Shown: positions 23,675 through 34,094 of the stretch, piece by piece
How the letters are laid out: the number at the start of each line of letters is the position of its first letter
Numbering within the stretch: the first letter of the stretch is position 1
DNA from: Gerris lacustris
Lineage: Eukaryota; Arthropoda; Insecta; Hemiptera; Gerridae
DNA length: 64,000 nucleotides
Reading direction: 5' to 3'
NCBI GenBank assembly: GCA_951217055.1
Contig: OX578286.1
Coordinates: 2,363,508 to 2,427,507, forward strand
The notes under the pieces: model-generated
Told to the model about the DNA's origin: nothing
The model's database searches: none
The model's input: the letters and a program-made list of their open reading frames with translations, nothing else
Program-made: the position numbers and the translations under genes

Positions 23675-24125
23675 TGTCTAGAGTCTAGCAGAGTTTAAAG
23701 TCTAGTGGAGTCTAGAGTCTAGTAGAGTCTATAGTCTAGAGTCTTGTAGAGTCTATAGTCTAGATCCTTGTAGAGTCTAGATTCTTGTAGAGTCTAGAGT
23801 CTTGCAGAGTCTAAATTATAGTCTTGTAGAGTCTAGAGTTTTGTAGAGTCTTGAGTCTGGTTGAGTGTAGAGTCTAGAGTTAGATTCTTGTTGAGTCTAG
23901 AGTCTATAGTCTAGAGTCTTGTAGAGTCTATAGTCTAGATCCTTGTAGAGTCTAGATTCTTGTAGAGTCTAGAGTCTTGTAGATTGTAGAGTCTAAATTA
24001 TAGTCTTGTAGAGTCTAGAGTTTTGTAGAGACTTGAGTCTGGTTGAGTGTAGAGTCTAGAGTTAGATTCTTGTTGAGTCTAGAGTCTTGTAGAGTCTAGA
24101 GTCTAGAGTCCAGAGTCTAGACTCT
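23675..24125 (+). repeat. minisatellite of AGAGTCTAGAGTCTTGT units
   Basis: Irregular tandem GAGTCTAGAGTCTTGTA units. A longer roughly 180-bp segment (TAGATCCTTGTAGAGTCTAG ... AGAGTTAGATTCTTGTTGAG) is present twice, at about 23755 and 23935. Confidence 0.93.
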
Positions 24126-25100
24126 AGACAAATGAAAGTTTCAATGATGATGAAATGAAAGGTTTCAAGACAATCTTCAAGTGGCATTAAAATAAATAAT
24201 TTATTTTCAAAGAGATCAATAAAAAGATAAATTATATTAAAGGTCTTCCATGATTTTGTGGAGATTAGAAAAAATACAATTAAAGGAAGTCTGAAAGTAA
24301 TATTGAGATAGATAAATGTAGGATGAACTTGAACGAACTTAATGACTTATTGAAAGACTTGGAGATGCTTAGTATTATAGTAGAACTGACTTCGACTTAG
24401 AAATGTTTCCTGACCATAATGCCGAGCGAACGAGGGTGCAGTTAAACTGCATGGAATGCCGGCTTGATAATGGCAAAGACTGAAGGAAAGCGACTCTGGC
24501 AAGACAAGGAAAGGTAAGAGAACGAGATGAGACAAAGTTAAGCCTGCAAGGGAGGTGAAACAAGGTTCTTCCTGCGAGGGAGGCGCTAAAGACAAGGTGG
24601 CAACAAGAACAGGCCTTCAGGGCGGCGAATGGCGATGTGAATGAACGCGGGCGTCTCGCCTCTTAAGAACGAGATGGGAAACAAGAATGCACCTTCTTCG
24701 CAAAGCGGAGAAGGGGAAACGGCAAAAGGAATCGTTAAAGCGGAGAGCACGAAGTGGCTGCAAAGCCTCCGGCGATCTTTTACGTTCCCGACTAACTCGG
24801 AGGCTAACGGCTTAGAACATTACCGGCCGATGGACATTCGACTTCGCGTCAAAACTTCTTTAGTTTCTACCGCAAAAAGCCATTTTATTCTTCTTTATTT
24901 TTATTACTGGGTATCTTTAAAAGTCTTTACGAGAATTTAATCGTTTTGAATCGTATAATGAAAACAAAGCTCCGGAGAATCATTTTCCTCCCGACCCAGA
25001 CATATTATGACTTTAGTTTACATCAACTCAGCGTGAGATCGTGCTTTTGTTAAATCCAAATTAACTTGTTCTTGACACTCACTGGAAAACGCTTTTTATT
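24126..25100. other. GC-richer island, unidentified
   Basis: 24400-24880 is clearly GC-richer than its surroundings, with purine-rich phrases such as GCAAGGGAGGTGAAACAAGG and GCGAGGGAGGCG. ORFs of 82 (-) and 99 (+) codons are present but resemble no family I know. It could be a remnant of an LTR retrotransposon or a CpG-rich regulatory segment. I cannot decide from the sequence. Confidence 0.3.
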
Positions 25101-25139
25101 CATGAACTTGGAAACAAGGAAATTACAAATTGGATTAAG

Positions 25140-25592
25140 TAAACAAATGATTACAGTAAATTAATTTGTAAACCAAACTACCCTTAATTATCTTGGTGCG
25201 TAGGCTTCCGCAGTAAGTTTCATAATGGAGTTCAAGGCCTTCCGGTGGTGACCGCGTCTTAGTGGATGATCATTCCGACGTTTCGCCTCTTATGCTAGAG
25301 GCATCTTCAGGGTAGAGCATGTTGTACTAATGAATGTTGTACCCTAAATTATAACTGTGAATTAATATGTAAACCAAACTAGCCTTAATTAAAACAGTAA
25401 ATAATTTTGTAAACCAAACTACCTTTAATTATAACAGTAAATTAATATGTAAACCAAACTACCCTTAATTATAACAGTAAATTAATATGTAAACCAAACT
25501 ACCCTTAATTATAACAGCAAATTAATTATGTAAACCAAACTACCCTTAATTATAACAGCAAATTAATTATGTAAACCAAACTACCCTTAATT
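25140..25592 (+). repeat. about 41-bp tandem repeat, interrupted
   Basis: Units of TAAATTAATATGTAAACCAA plus ACTACCCTTAATTATAACAG at 25156-25186 and 25362-25592. The intervening 25187-25345 is a different sequence carrying a hammerhead-like motif. Confidence 0.9.
25275..25312 (-). ncRNA. hammerhead-like motif, Penelope-element type
   Basis: Minus strand: CC - CTGAAGA - T - GCCTC (loop TAGCATAA) GAGGC - GAAA - CGTC - GG. CTGAAGA fits the CUGANGA core. There is a perfect 5-bp stem II, GAAA, and a minimal palindromic ACGU stem III followed by the C cleavage base. Stem I is only CC/GG, then a mismatch. An extra U sits between the core A9 and stem II. Minimal hammerheads of this kind are reported from Penelope-like retroelements. 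Activity is not demonstrated here. Confidence 0.45.
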
Positions 25593-25677
25593 GTTGATAA
25601 TAATTGAAGTGGAATGACCGGGACGTGTAGAAGAACCCTTCTCCCCCACTGCACGGCTCTCTATTACTAGCATATTC

Positions 25678-25911
25678 GGCACTTCTTTATATTGTTACTC
25701 CCCTTATAAAGAAAACAGAGGGGAGTAACATTCTAAAGATTGTGTAAGGAATGTTCTTCTTTAGACTGTTACTCTCCTTATAAAAACGGAAGTGATATAT
25801 TCCTTTGTCCAAAATTACATTGGACTAAACATCCCTTTGTCTTAATAGTTATTAAGTCAGTCATTTATATTCTAAAATAACTTAGGGGGAGTAGCAATCT
25901 AAAGAAGTACC
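25678..25911. mobile_element. rep-H MITE, 8-bp target duplication
   Basis: Ends GGCACTTCTTTATATTG and, inverted, GGTACTTCTTTAGATTG, flanked on both sides by GCATATTC (25670-25677 and 25912-25919). Internally it has a second inverted pair (GTTACTCCCC ... GGGGAGTAAC) and GTCCAATGTA-type sequence. An 8-bp duplication fits hAT, P or Merlin elements. No transposase. Confidence 0.85.
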
Positions 25912-26280
25912 GCATATTCTTTAAAATATCAACTCATCATGATCAACTATCTAATATTTATCCATTAAGCTCGCTTCAATAATAGAGCCACGCGATGCCT
26001 AGTTTAAACTAGGTGTGCAATGCAAGTTGTCTGCTTGCAATATTGAGCTGAGCGTGCATTTTAATCTGTTCAGGGGGAAACTTTCTTACCCAGTACCCCG
26101 TACCCCTGTGTACCAATTTGGACCATTTTAGATTTATACCTTCCTGTGGTTAGTCACTATGACCGTGCCAAATTTTGTGCAGATCGGTTCAGCCGTTCAG
26201 GAGGAGTATGCGTCAGGAAAAATGCAAAGTGTAGTATAAGAGCTTCGCTTCGCTCCGCTCAATTATTATTTTATCAATGT
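25912..26280 (+). repeat. retroposon-tail-like repeat
   Basis: 'atagagccacgcgatgcc' recurs at 34026-34043. The end CCAAATTTTGTGCAGATCGG/TTCAGCCGTT ... GCTTCGCTTCGCTCCGCTC is a phrase common in insect SINE/LINE 3' regions. Confidence 0.5.
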
Positions 26281-26928
26281 AGTTACTAATTAATGCGATC
26301 AAATTTTGTATCTTAAATACAGTTAATACTTTGAATACAGTTTTTTTTGGAGCCTCAAGTCACAACGATAGAAAGAATGAACTCGTGGATAATGGATACA
26401 TAAATGCATCAATTTCATTTTTACAAAAAATAAAAAAATAAAATAAAAGAAAAACTTGTACAGTGCAGTTAGCCTTTCACCGCACATACTTTAGGAACCA
26501 AGCTATAGCTTCAGTTAAGGGGGGGGGGGAGACAATTTACTAATACACTAAACAAGTAACTCGAGAGAAAGCCGGTGCTTTAAGATAACCAATGGACTAA
26601 CGGTAGACCTGCAATACATCTTTCACTGCTTATTTATTGCCTTTCCGATTACAAGAAAAAAAGAACAAGAACTAAACATGATCTAGGTCAAATATTTCAA
26701 TTTTTGTTCGCAAAAAAAAAAAAAAAAAAAAAAAATTGCAAATTCATTGTATGAATGAGAAAGTAAAGAAATTTATTATCTTTAAACTCTCTTTGGTATT
26801 TTATTTGTTGAGAAAGTTTAACTGGTTTTGTAGAATACATTAAATCGGCAACATTGAAGGCAGCTAGTCATTAAAATTAAAGAGGTATATAATCATAAAT
26901 AATTTCAAGATAAAAAGAACTTTTTATA

Positions 26929-27508
26929 TACTACGTTTTTAAATTTTCTGTTGAATCGTATGTAATGTTGATAATAAAATTGTTATTGTTATATAATATA
27001 TAATGTTAGTGAAAAAAAAAGAATGTTCCGAATTTATTTACTTCACATAAATGACAACCATCCAGAGAGCTGATCTTAAACCTATAAAAGGATAAATCTT
27101 TGTACAACGGATCTCCCCAACACCAAATCTAAAGCATGCCATCGATCTATTTGAAATAATTTAATCGATAAATAATATAATCGATATTTCCAGTTTTGCT
27201 GTCATTCAATGTTTATCTATCACAAATTTGTGACCCGTCAAAATGAAGATTGCGTAAATATTGGATATGGCAAAACTAATAAAATAACTTGCGGATTTTT
27301 TCCGAATTAACTTTTCGCACAGCAAAATTTGCTGAAAACGAATTAAATTCTGCTGAAAGATGGCTAAAAGTATTGAAATAATGCATTGTCATCGTGTTCT
27401 GAGCTATGCTAAAAGTTTCAAATGTCTAGCTATTCGGGAAGTTAGTTAGAAATCGATTGCCAGATTTGTACCGGACAAACAAGAATGCAAGCTAATAAAA
27501 ACGTAGTA
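26929..27508 (+). mobile_element. rep-G MITE, copy 1
   Basis: Ends TACTACGTTTTTA and TAAAAACGTAGTA, 580 bp, no ORF of note. A second copy in the same orientation is at 57941-58536, a short version (inverted) at 52380-52652 and a fragment at 60183-60420. The two long copies are visibly about 90% identical. Confidence 0.7.
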
Positions 27509-27754
27509 AAATACACTCGGCTTCGAAGAATGGAATCGTGGATTCCTGTAATGCTCTGAGCTACAAGAGAGCTATAATTTCTACTTTTACAAACACATTT
27601 TATAATGCTAATAATTAGAGAAATTATTTCTAAACTAGTGATGCGTGCTATTAAAGATTCGCTTAGACAAATTTGCATTCAACTCTTATAACAGCCATAT
27701 TTGTTTTCAATATGGTTGTCATAGGAAACATTTTTCGGGCAAAACTTTCATAGT

Positions 27755-28720
27755 CTAACCCTTTCGTTCCAGGTGTCCAGTATACTGGACATCATTTTCA
27801 GGACTAGTTTTAATCTACATTAAGTCATTTGTCTTTATTTTTTGGCCAACCTGATACCTTCTTTAGTGATTTTAACTCATCAGTGTTAACAAAAATAATT
27901 GTAACTATTAGATAAACATCATTTCGACAGGTGTTTTTCGTCCCAACAACATGGCGTCCAGAGGAATGTATATATGTTTCACTTTTTTGTTTTAAATTTT
28001 CAAAATTTCTTTTAGGCAGTAATTGTTTTGTAAAGATAAAAGTTAAAATTTGTTTAAATTTAGCACATAATTTATCGTCAAAATTTGATGTCCAGTATTC
28101 TGGACATTAGAACTTTATGGTAACATTTGGTTTTGTAATATGTTCAAGATCAGGTAATGAATTCAGAAGGAGGTAATGATTTAGAACTTGAGAAATTATT
28201 TAGAAATTAGATTGTTTTATTCCAAATATTTCTTTCATTATTATCATTAAAATTTTGATTTTTTAAAAATTATTTACTTTTTAAAAAATTCTCGTGAAAG
28301 GTTGAAATTGTTTTCACATTTTCTACAATTAAAATTCTAATGTTTATTATTTCCAATTTTTACTTGTTTTATTGCAAATTAGTCTTACATTATAATTGTT
28401 AACGATTTTATTTCTATAAATGCTTAATTTATTTATTTATTGAAATTTTGAACCTTAGGGTGAGTTCAAATACCGTGATTTTACTGATCATAATCATTGT
28501 AAACTGGTTTATCAGTCATTTAAGCTAATGTGAAACATAACTGATCACAGTGATCATGATCATAGTGATCACATGTGGACTTACTTATTTTTCATGTATA
28601 TCTGGGATCTTACAGTTGAGTCTGAATGTCCACTATAATGGACATTTCATATCTCAAAAACGGGTGGTCCAAAAATTTTGAAAAAAATACTGAGCCATCT
28701 AGGGCGTGATTTAATACCTG
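27755..28720. mobile_element. possible piggyBac-like remnant with three 18-bp palindromes
   Basis: CTAACCCTTTCGTTCC at 27755 resembles piggyBac-type termini (TTAACCCTTT). Near-perfect palindromes TGTCCAGTATACTGGACA (27774), TGTCCAGTATTCTGGACA (28089) and TGTCCACTATAATGGACA (28627) follow. At 28531-28575 TGATCA-based inverted repeats occur. A right terminus is not clear, so the element assignment is tentative. Confidence 0.35.
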
Positions 28721-28747
28721 AATGTCTTTATGTCTAATACTCATACT

Positions 28748-29405
28748 CAGGGCTCGATTTGAGGCGGAACGTGGCGGAACGGCGTTCCGGGACCTCTCTC
28801 TCTGATAAATAAAAAATAAAATTATCGGCACTAAGTTTTTTTTTTAAAATCCTTTGTTAAAATTTTATTTGTTAATGAGTGACTACAAATTTGATTAAGG
28901 ACATCATGTATTAGACTGGCAATTTTTTTTTTTTTTTTTCAAAATACAAATAATATCTATTTGTTGAGATTATACTACTAAATTATGATAACCTGAAACA
29001 ACAAAGGTTCTTTTTAAGGCAAGGATCGTATTAAATAAGTACTGTGCAGAGACGCTGTGACGAAACTCCCAAGGGCGAGTGAGACAGGGAATGTTTTGTT
29101 GATTTAATTATTCTTATAAACCTAAGTACCTATTTATTTATTAAGAGTATTATAACAACATGTGGCATGCTAATCAAGAAATTGTTTATAAAAAATACTA
29201 CTTAAAATGATATAAGTTTCCACACGAAACCCACCTGATTGCAGAATGGGTTTATGTCTAAAACTCTTAAAATGTTGTTTTTGAACGTTTATTTTTCAAA
29301 ATTTTCCCGGGGGAGGACCCCCGGACCCCCCTTCTACAGAGGGGGGGGGGCAAAGAGAGGGTAGGTTGTAGTTCCGGCACCTCAATTTCTAGAAATCGAG
29401 CACTG
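28748..29405. mobile_element. hAT-like non-autonomous element
   Basis: Ends CAGGGCTCGATTT and, inverted, CAGTGCTCGATTT, the CAG-N-G form usual for hAT elements. Flanked by TCATACT at 28741-28747 and 29406-29412 (7 bp visible; hAT normally gives 8). Internal sequence is non-coding with G- and T-runs. Confidence 0.65.
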
Positions 29406-29412
29406 TCATACT

Positions 29413-30075
29413 TATACTTATTTCCGATCTAACCATGGGAATAGCATCCAAATCTTATCAACATACTGAAGGCAAATGATACTTTATGTTGTTTTACAAT
29501 CGGACCTATTTCCAATCCAATAACCGGGTTATGATTCAAATTTTCTTGTCACTAACGTACTGCTGGCGAATAAAGCAACATTCGCATTTTTCATATCAGT
29601 CCTATAATATCTGTTAATTTAAAAATTAATTTTAAAAATCTGAGAGTTCATTGACGTATGATATTTAAAGTTATGAAAAATAGGTCTCGTGGATAATTTT
29701 AATAAAGAGCCATATTGTTAATTTATTGGTAGTTACGAGGTCTAGACCGAGTCTGGGAGAGTTGGATGGAAGGCAGAGCGTAATACCGCTGCATTATTAA
29801 ACAGCTCTACTACGGAATAATTATCATCATTATAAATCATCGTGATGACACTGAGTTATTTGATAAAGGTTAATCCAGGGACCGGAGTCGAGGCAATACC
29901 AGGCCCGCTCGTATAATCCAGAAGCTCCTACTGAAAATTTCACTTCATAAGGTCAATTCAGTTTTAATTTTTTTTTTCCTCGACTATAACTCAAACTAAA
30001 TCAACTTTAAGTGTTCATCATTTAAATTGTGAAGAAACAATAACTACAACTTAATCAGGTTATAGTTTTGATTGA
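29413..30075. other. no gene seen
   Basis: AT-rich with no recognisable element or ORF. Confidence 0.4.
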
Positions 30076-30079
30076 GTAG

Positions 30080-30405
30080 GCGATTGTTAGAGGTGTTTAG
30101 AGGTAGTAAGAGGTGGTTAGAGGTTGTAATAGGTGGTTAGAGGTAGTTAGAGCTAGTTCGAGGTGGTTAGGGGTGACTAGAGGTGGTTAGAGTAGGTTGG
30201 AGTTGTTTAGAGGTGTTTAGAGGTAGTAAGAGGTGGTTAGAGGTGGTTAGAGGTGGTTAGAGGTGGTTAGAGATGGTTAGAGGTTGTAATAGGTGGTTAG
30301 AGGTAGTTAGAGGTAGTAAGAGGTGGTTAGAGGGGGTTTAGAGGTGGTTAGAGGTAGTAGGAGGTGGTTGGAGGTGGTTAGAGGTAGTAGGAGGTGGTTA
30401 GAGGA
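30080..30405 (+). repeat. 10-bp minisatellite array, GAGGTGGTTA orientation
   Basis: About 32 imperfect units (GAGGTGGTTA, GAGGTAGTAA, GAGGTTGTAA). Confidence 0.93.
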
Positions 30406-30491
30406 ATTGTTAATTATACTAAATTATGTAAGGAATTGGTTTTTCTTTACTATAATTATTATTGTTTAAATTTTAGAATATTAAAATAAAC

Positions 30492-30529
30492 GACTGAAGA
30501 TGGCCTTATTTTAAGGGTCGAAACGTCTC
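30492..30529 (+). ncRNA. hammerhead-like motif, Penelope-element type
   Basis: GA - CTGAAGA - T - GGCCTT (loop ATTTT) AAGGGTC - GAAA - CGTC - TC. Stem II pairs with one bulged G and one G-U. Stem III is the minimal ACGU, and stem I is 2 bp visible. Same architecture, including the extra U, as the motif at 25275-25312. Confidence 0.4.
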
Positions 30530-31022
30530 ACACACTATAAAATAGCGTTTTTCGTTTTAATATACACCTCAGCAACCATCTGGAATTAAATTTAGAAGGG
30601 TGTACCATAATGTTTAATAATTTTTATTTATTTAATCTCGTATATATTTTACTTAGTTATTAAATTTAATTTTAGTTTCAATATTTTTGGGGAGTTTTTA
30701 ATAGCTTAATTAAAAAAGTAACTTAATATCCCATGTTACAACTCTTTGTCGTCTTTTATAAACATATAATATGTATATATTTTTTTTAATTTTAATTTTT
30801 CTTTTTAAATAAAATCTGATAAATGTGTCACTGAATAATTTTAATAGAATTTTTAAGATGAAACAGAAATTTATTAATACACTTTAACAAATTATGTACG
30901 AATAATCAAATAATTATGTATTATGAAAGAAATGATGTATTATGAGAGAATTCTTAAAATTATTGCCTACTTGTTGTTTTCTAAAATAAAGAAATAATTA
31001 AAATTAACTTTGCAATTAAAGA
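30530..31022. other. no gene seen
   Basis: AT-rich filler between two minisatellite arrays of opposite orientation. Confidence 0.4.
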
Positions 31023-31500
31023 TTACCTCTAACCACCACTTATTACCTCTAACCACCTCTAACCACCTCTTACTACCTCTAGCCACCTATTAATACCTAT
31101 AGCCACCTCTAACCACCTCAGACCACCTCTAACCACCTCTTAACACCTATAGCCACCTCTAACCACCTCTAACCACCTCAGACCACCTCTGACCACCTTT
31201 AAATACCTATAGCCACCTCTAACCACCTCTAACCACTACTAACCACCTCAGACCACCTCTAACCACCTCTTAATACCTATAGCCACCTCTAACCACCACT
31301 AACCACCTCAGACCACCTCTATCCACTTCTAACCCCCTGTAACTGACTTTAACTATTCCTAACTACCTCTAACTAACATCAATCATTCTTTACCACCTAA
31401 AACCGATGTCAACCATTTCTAACCACCTCCAACTGACTTCAAGCATCCCAACCACCTCTAACCACCTAATCCTTAACCACCTCTAACCCCCTCTAACTGA
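31023..31500 (-). repeat. 10-bp minisatellite array, degenerate
   Basis: TAACCACCTC-type units, increasingly diverged to the right (ACTGACTTCAA, CATCAATCATT variants). Confidence 0.9.
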
Positions 31501-32590
31501 CTTCATCAAGGAATTGTGTATTGAGGCAATTCATAAAAATTATTGCCAAGTTGTTTCTTTAAAAAGAAAATAAAAATAATCTTTGCATATAGAGAGAAGA
31601 AAACACGATAAAACAAAACGAAATTCTATTTGGCTTATTTCCAGTAAGTCTGGAGTTACTTCATTTTTTTTATTTCCTTACGAGGAAACGTTTAAACAAA
31701 AAAAAAAAAATAAAAAAGTAAATAAAAATACATTAGAATGCTCATTGAATGAATAATAGTTTTCTCAGAACGGAAATTGTTTTTAAAAAAAAAATCCCGA
31801 CTATATATTTAAGAGAAGAAGTTGAGGACATCAACCTGATTTATATAAAAGGGTCCTGAACTCATTTTAACTTAACATAATAACGAAGGAAGAAGAAGAA
31901 GAAAAAAACTGAAATCCTTTCGGCCACCATCAAAAGGACGAAGGATGCAAAAGAGAAGATGAAGATCCTGTAGACTAAGGAATGAAGAAGTTGATGGCCT
32001 TGAAGCTGTTGCAAGAATGGACCCTTGGAATATATTATCATTAACTTCAGGTACCTCTCAGGTAATGTAGGTCCTTAGGAATCTTCTAAGGATGCCTTTT
32101 TAGCCTAGTGACCAGATAACCCTTAGAATTCCTCCCAACTAACCACTTAAAACCAGATATCTTCTTCTTTTTCTTTTTTTTAGTTTCATCTTCAGTCTGA
32201 TAGATTGTTAACAGTAAGTGATCCTTCCATCTTCATCTATTTATACCTTTAGAAGGATTCGCTTTGATTTTTTTTTTTTTTTTTTTTTTTATTATTATTA
32301 TTTTTTTCAATTTACTTTTATACAGAGAAAAATTATTTTTCATTTCAGTTGAATTTCTTCAGATATGCAAAGCCAATGTGGGACTAATGTAGTACTCATA
32401 TAAAACAATATTTTTTATGACTTAGTGACTCTGATGTGACAGAGATTTTACCTTTCTTATTATTAAGAAATTTTATATTTAGAATAAATTGCTGAGATTA
32501 TTCATACCGATAGATTGTAATATTTAGCAAACCCTCTATTCAATCCTAATTCAGAGAAGATATTTTATATTAACAGAATTCTTAGAATCA
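31501..32590. other. no gene seen; purine-rich stretch
   Basis: 31880-32000 is A/G-rich (GAAGGAAGAAGAAGAAG). A T-run lies at about 32268-32290. No supported ORF. Confidence 0.35.
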
Positions 32591-32912
32591 TCCTCTAACT
32601 AAGTGGTTTCCAACCTTTTGTGTCTGGGGACCCACTTTTAGTTGTTAAAATATTTTATCTACGATTGATACGAAATATAAACATTGTATCTCTGTTAAGA
32701 TGCGTGGAAAGTGATTCTTTACGTACTTGTATTCAATGCGCATGCGCGTCTCATGGTTCTGAAGAATTCCTTTTCTTTACCAACCTATGGCGATAAAGAA
32801 GAGGAATTCTTCAGCTTTACGCACGATTAGCGAGTTTGTTTACATTTAACAAAACTAATTTGCTGTTATTTTATTAAAGTAACTGTTTATATCGAGTTTT
32901 TAGTAAAAAACA

Positions 32913-33077
32913 ATGAGTGAATCAAGTGACTTTGACGAAAATGTGGAGAATAATACTCCTCCAGAAATAATTAATTCGGCAAAAAATACAACTCAAGAAT
33001 TAATTCCATCTTTATCAAGAGAGAGATACGAACTTACATACAGCAAGTTTATTTTTTTTTCTGTATTTATTATTTAA
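32913..33077 (+). CDS. short ORF resembling an N-terminal recombinase exon
   Basis: ATG at 32913 with the A-rich context AAACA, 54 codons, stop TAA at 33075. The first roughly 46 residues are acidic then polar and end ELIPSLSRERYELTYSKF. That resembles the N-terminal segment 'lP.kS..rYe..Y..F..W' often seen at the start of Crypton-like tyrosine-recombinase-related insect proteins. This is my recollection of the pattern, not a search result. The match stops at Lys-Phe, after which the frame runs into a T-tract (IFFFSVFII), so this is either a first exon followed by an intron (candidate donor GTTTAT around 33047) or a truncated pseudogene. Upstream GTGGTTTCCAACC at 32602 resembles a hAT-type end. 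Confidence 0.35.
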   Translation: MSESSDFDENVENNTPPEIINSAKNTTQELIPSLSRERYELTYSKFIFFSVFII

Positions 33078-33290
33078 ATCTAACAATCGTAGATAAAAGT
33101 ACGGTACGCAACTCGCGCGAAAATGGCATTTTCCATTGCTCGTGTGGTTTTACTACCCTCGCTGTCGCTCGGGTGCAAACTCCACACTCGCATGCAAAAT
33201 GCTACTTTCCGCACTCGACACGTAATGTACTATTGCGACCCAAGGTACTGTAAATAGCATAACATTACTTAAAAATATGTGATTAGAGGT
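33078..33290. repeat. inverted-repeat-containing sequence with CpG-rich words
   Basis: AGTACGGTACGCAACTCGCG ... CGCACTCGACACGTAATGTACT looks like the diverged ends of a short element. CpG density is far above background. No TSD resolved. Confidence 0.35.
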
Positions 33291-33459
33291 GGTAAGAATA
33301 ACGCGACACAGCAGTCAAATAAGCAACTTTTATTATAAGTCTATGTGTACAGAATTATACAAAATTACATTATAAAAGATTTAAGTTTACATTAACGGCA
33401 AGTGAAGCAATGTATACATTTTACCCTTGACATGATCGTTTACTTTTTGCCGCGACTTA

Positions 33460-33860
33460 CCGAATTGGCACTCGAAGTAATTGAAGCGAGCGTAAGCGAG
33501 CTTCTTTTATTCAACGAAATATGCATCTTGTCTGTCTGTCAGTGTGTAACGTTTACGTGTCCGACGATAACTTGAGGAAATGTTGACCGATTTAGTTGAA
33601 ATTTGGTATACATGTTCCTTTTACTAATGCTCAAGCTAAGTTCGTTGGACAGCGTAATCCGTCCAAGAGTTCGCGCTCAACGCTCGCGTAAACCAGAGAT
33701 TCAAAACTTAAATTAGAATTTCAAAACGGGAAAAGATTCTATCATCATCAATTCGATGAGACGAACATTTTTTAGTAAAACCAACAACGACACTGCTATG
33801 AAAATTTCAATTTGATACATGCAGTAGTTTTTTTGTAGCAAAGTGATACATTTTATAATA
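33460..33860 (+). repeat. rep-I dispersed element
   Basis: GACGATAACTTGAGGAAATG, GTTCGTTGGACAGCG and CCAACAACGACACTGCTATG match 15590-15850. Preceded by AGCGAGCGTAAGCGAGCTTC. Confidence 0.65.
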
Positions 33861-34094
33861 ATTGAAAAGGAGATGTGTGGTTAGAGGAATAGTAAGAATG
33901 CAGGGTGGTTCCCTTAGTACTAGCCGCTGTACTACTACTATACCCATTATCTATCAACTCATCATGATTCATGGTTATCTATTTTTTCAATATTCCATAC
34001 ATATTTATATGGTATTTATTCAATGATAGAGCCACGCGATGCCAAGTTAAAGTCCTTTAACAGTTATTATTCATCCTTCCTATCAACCTCCAAC

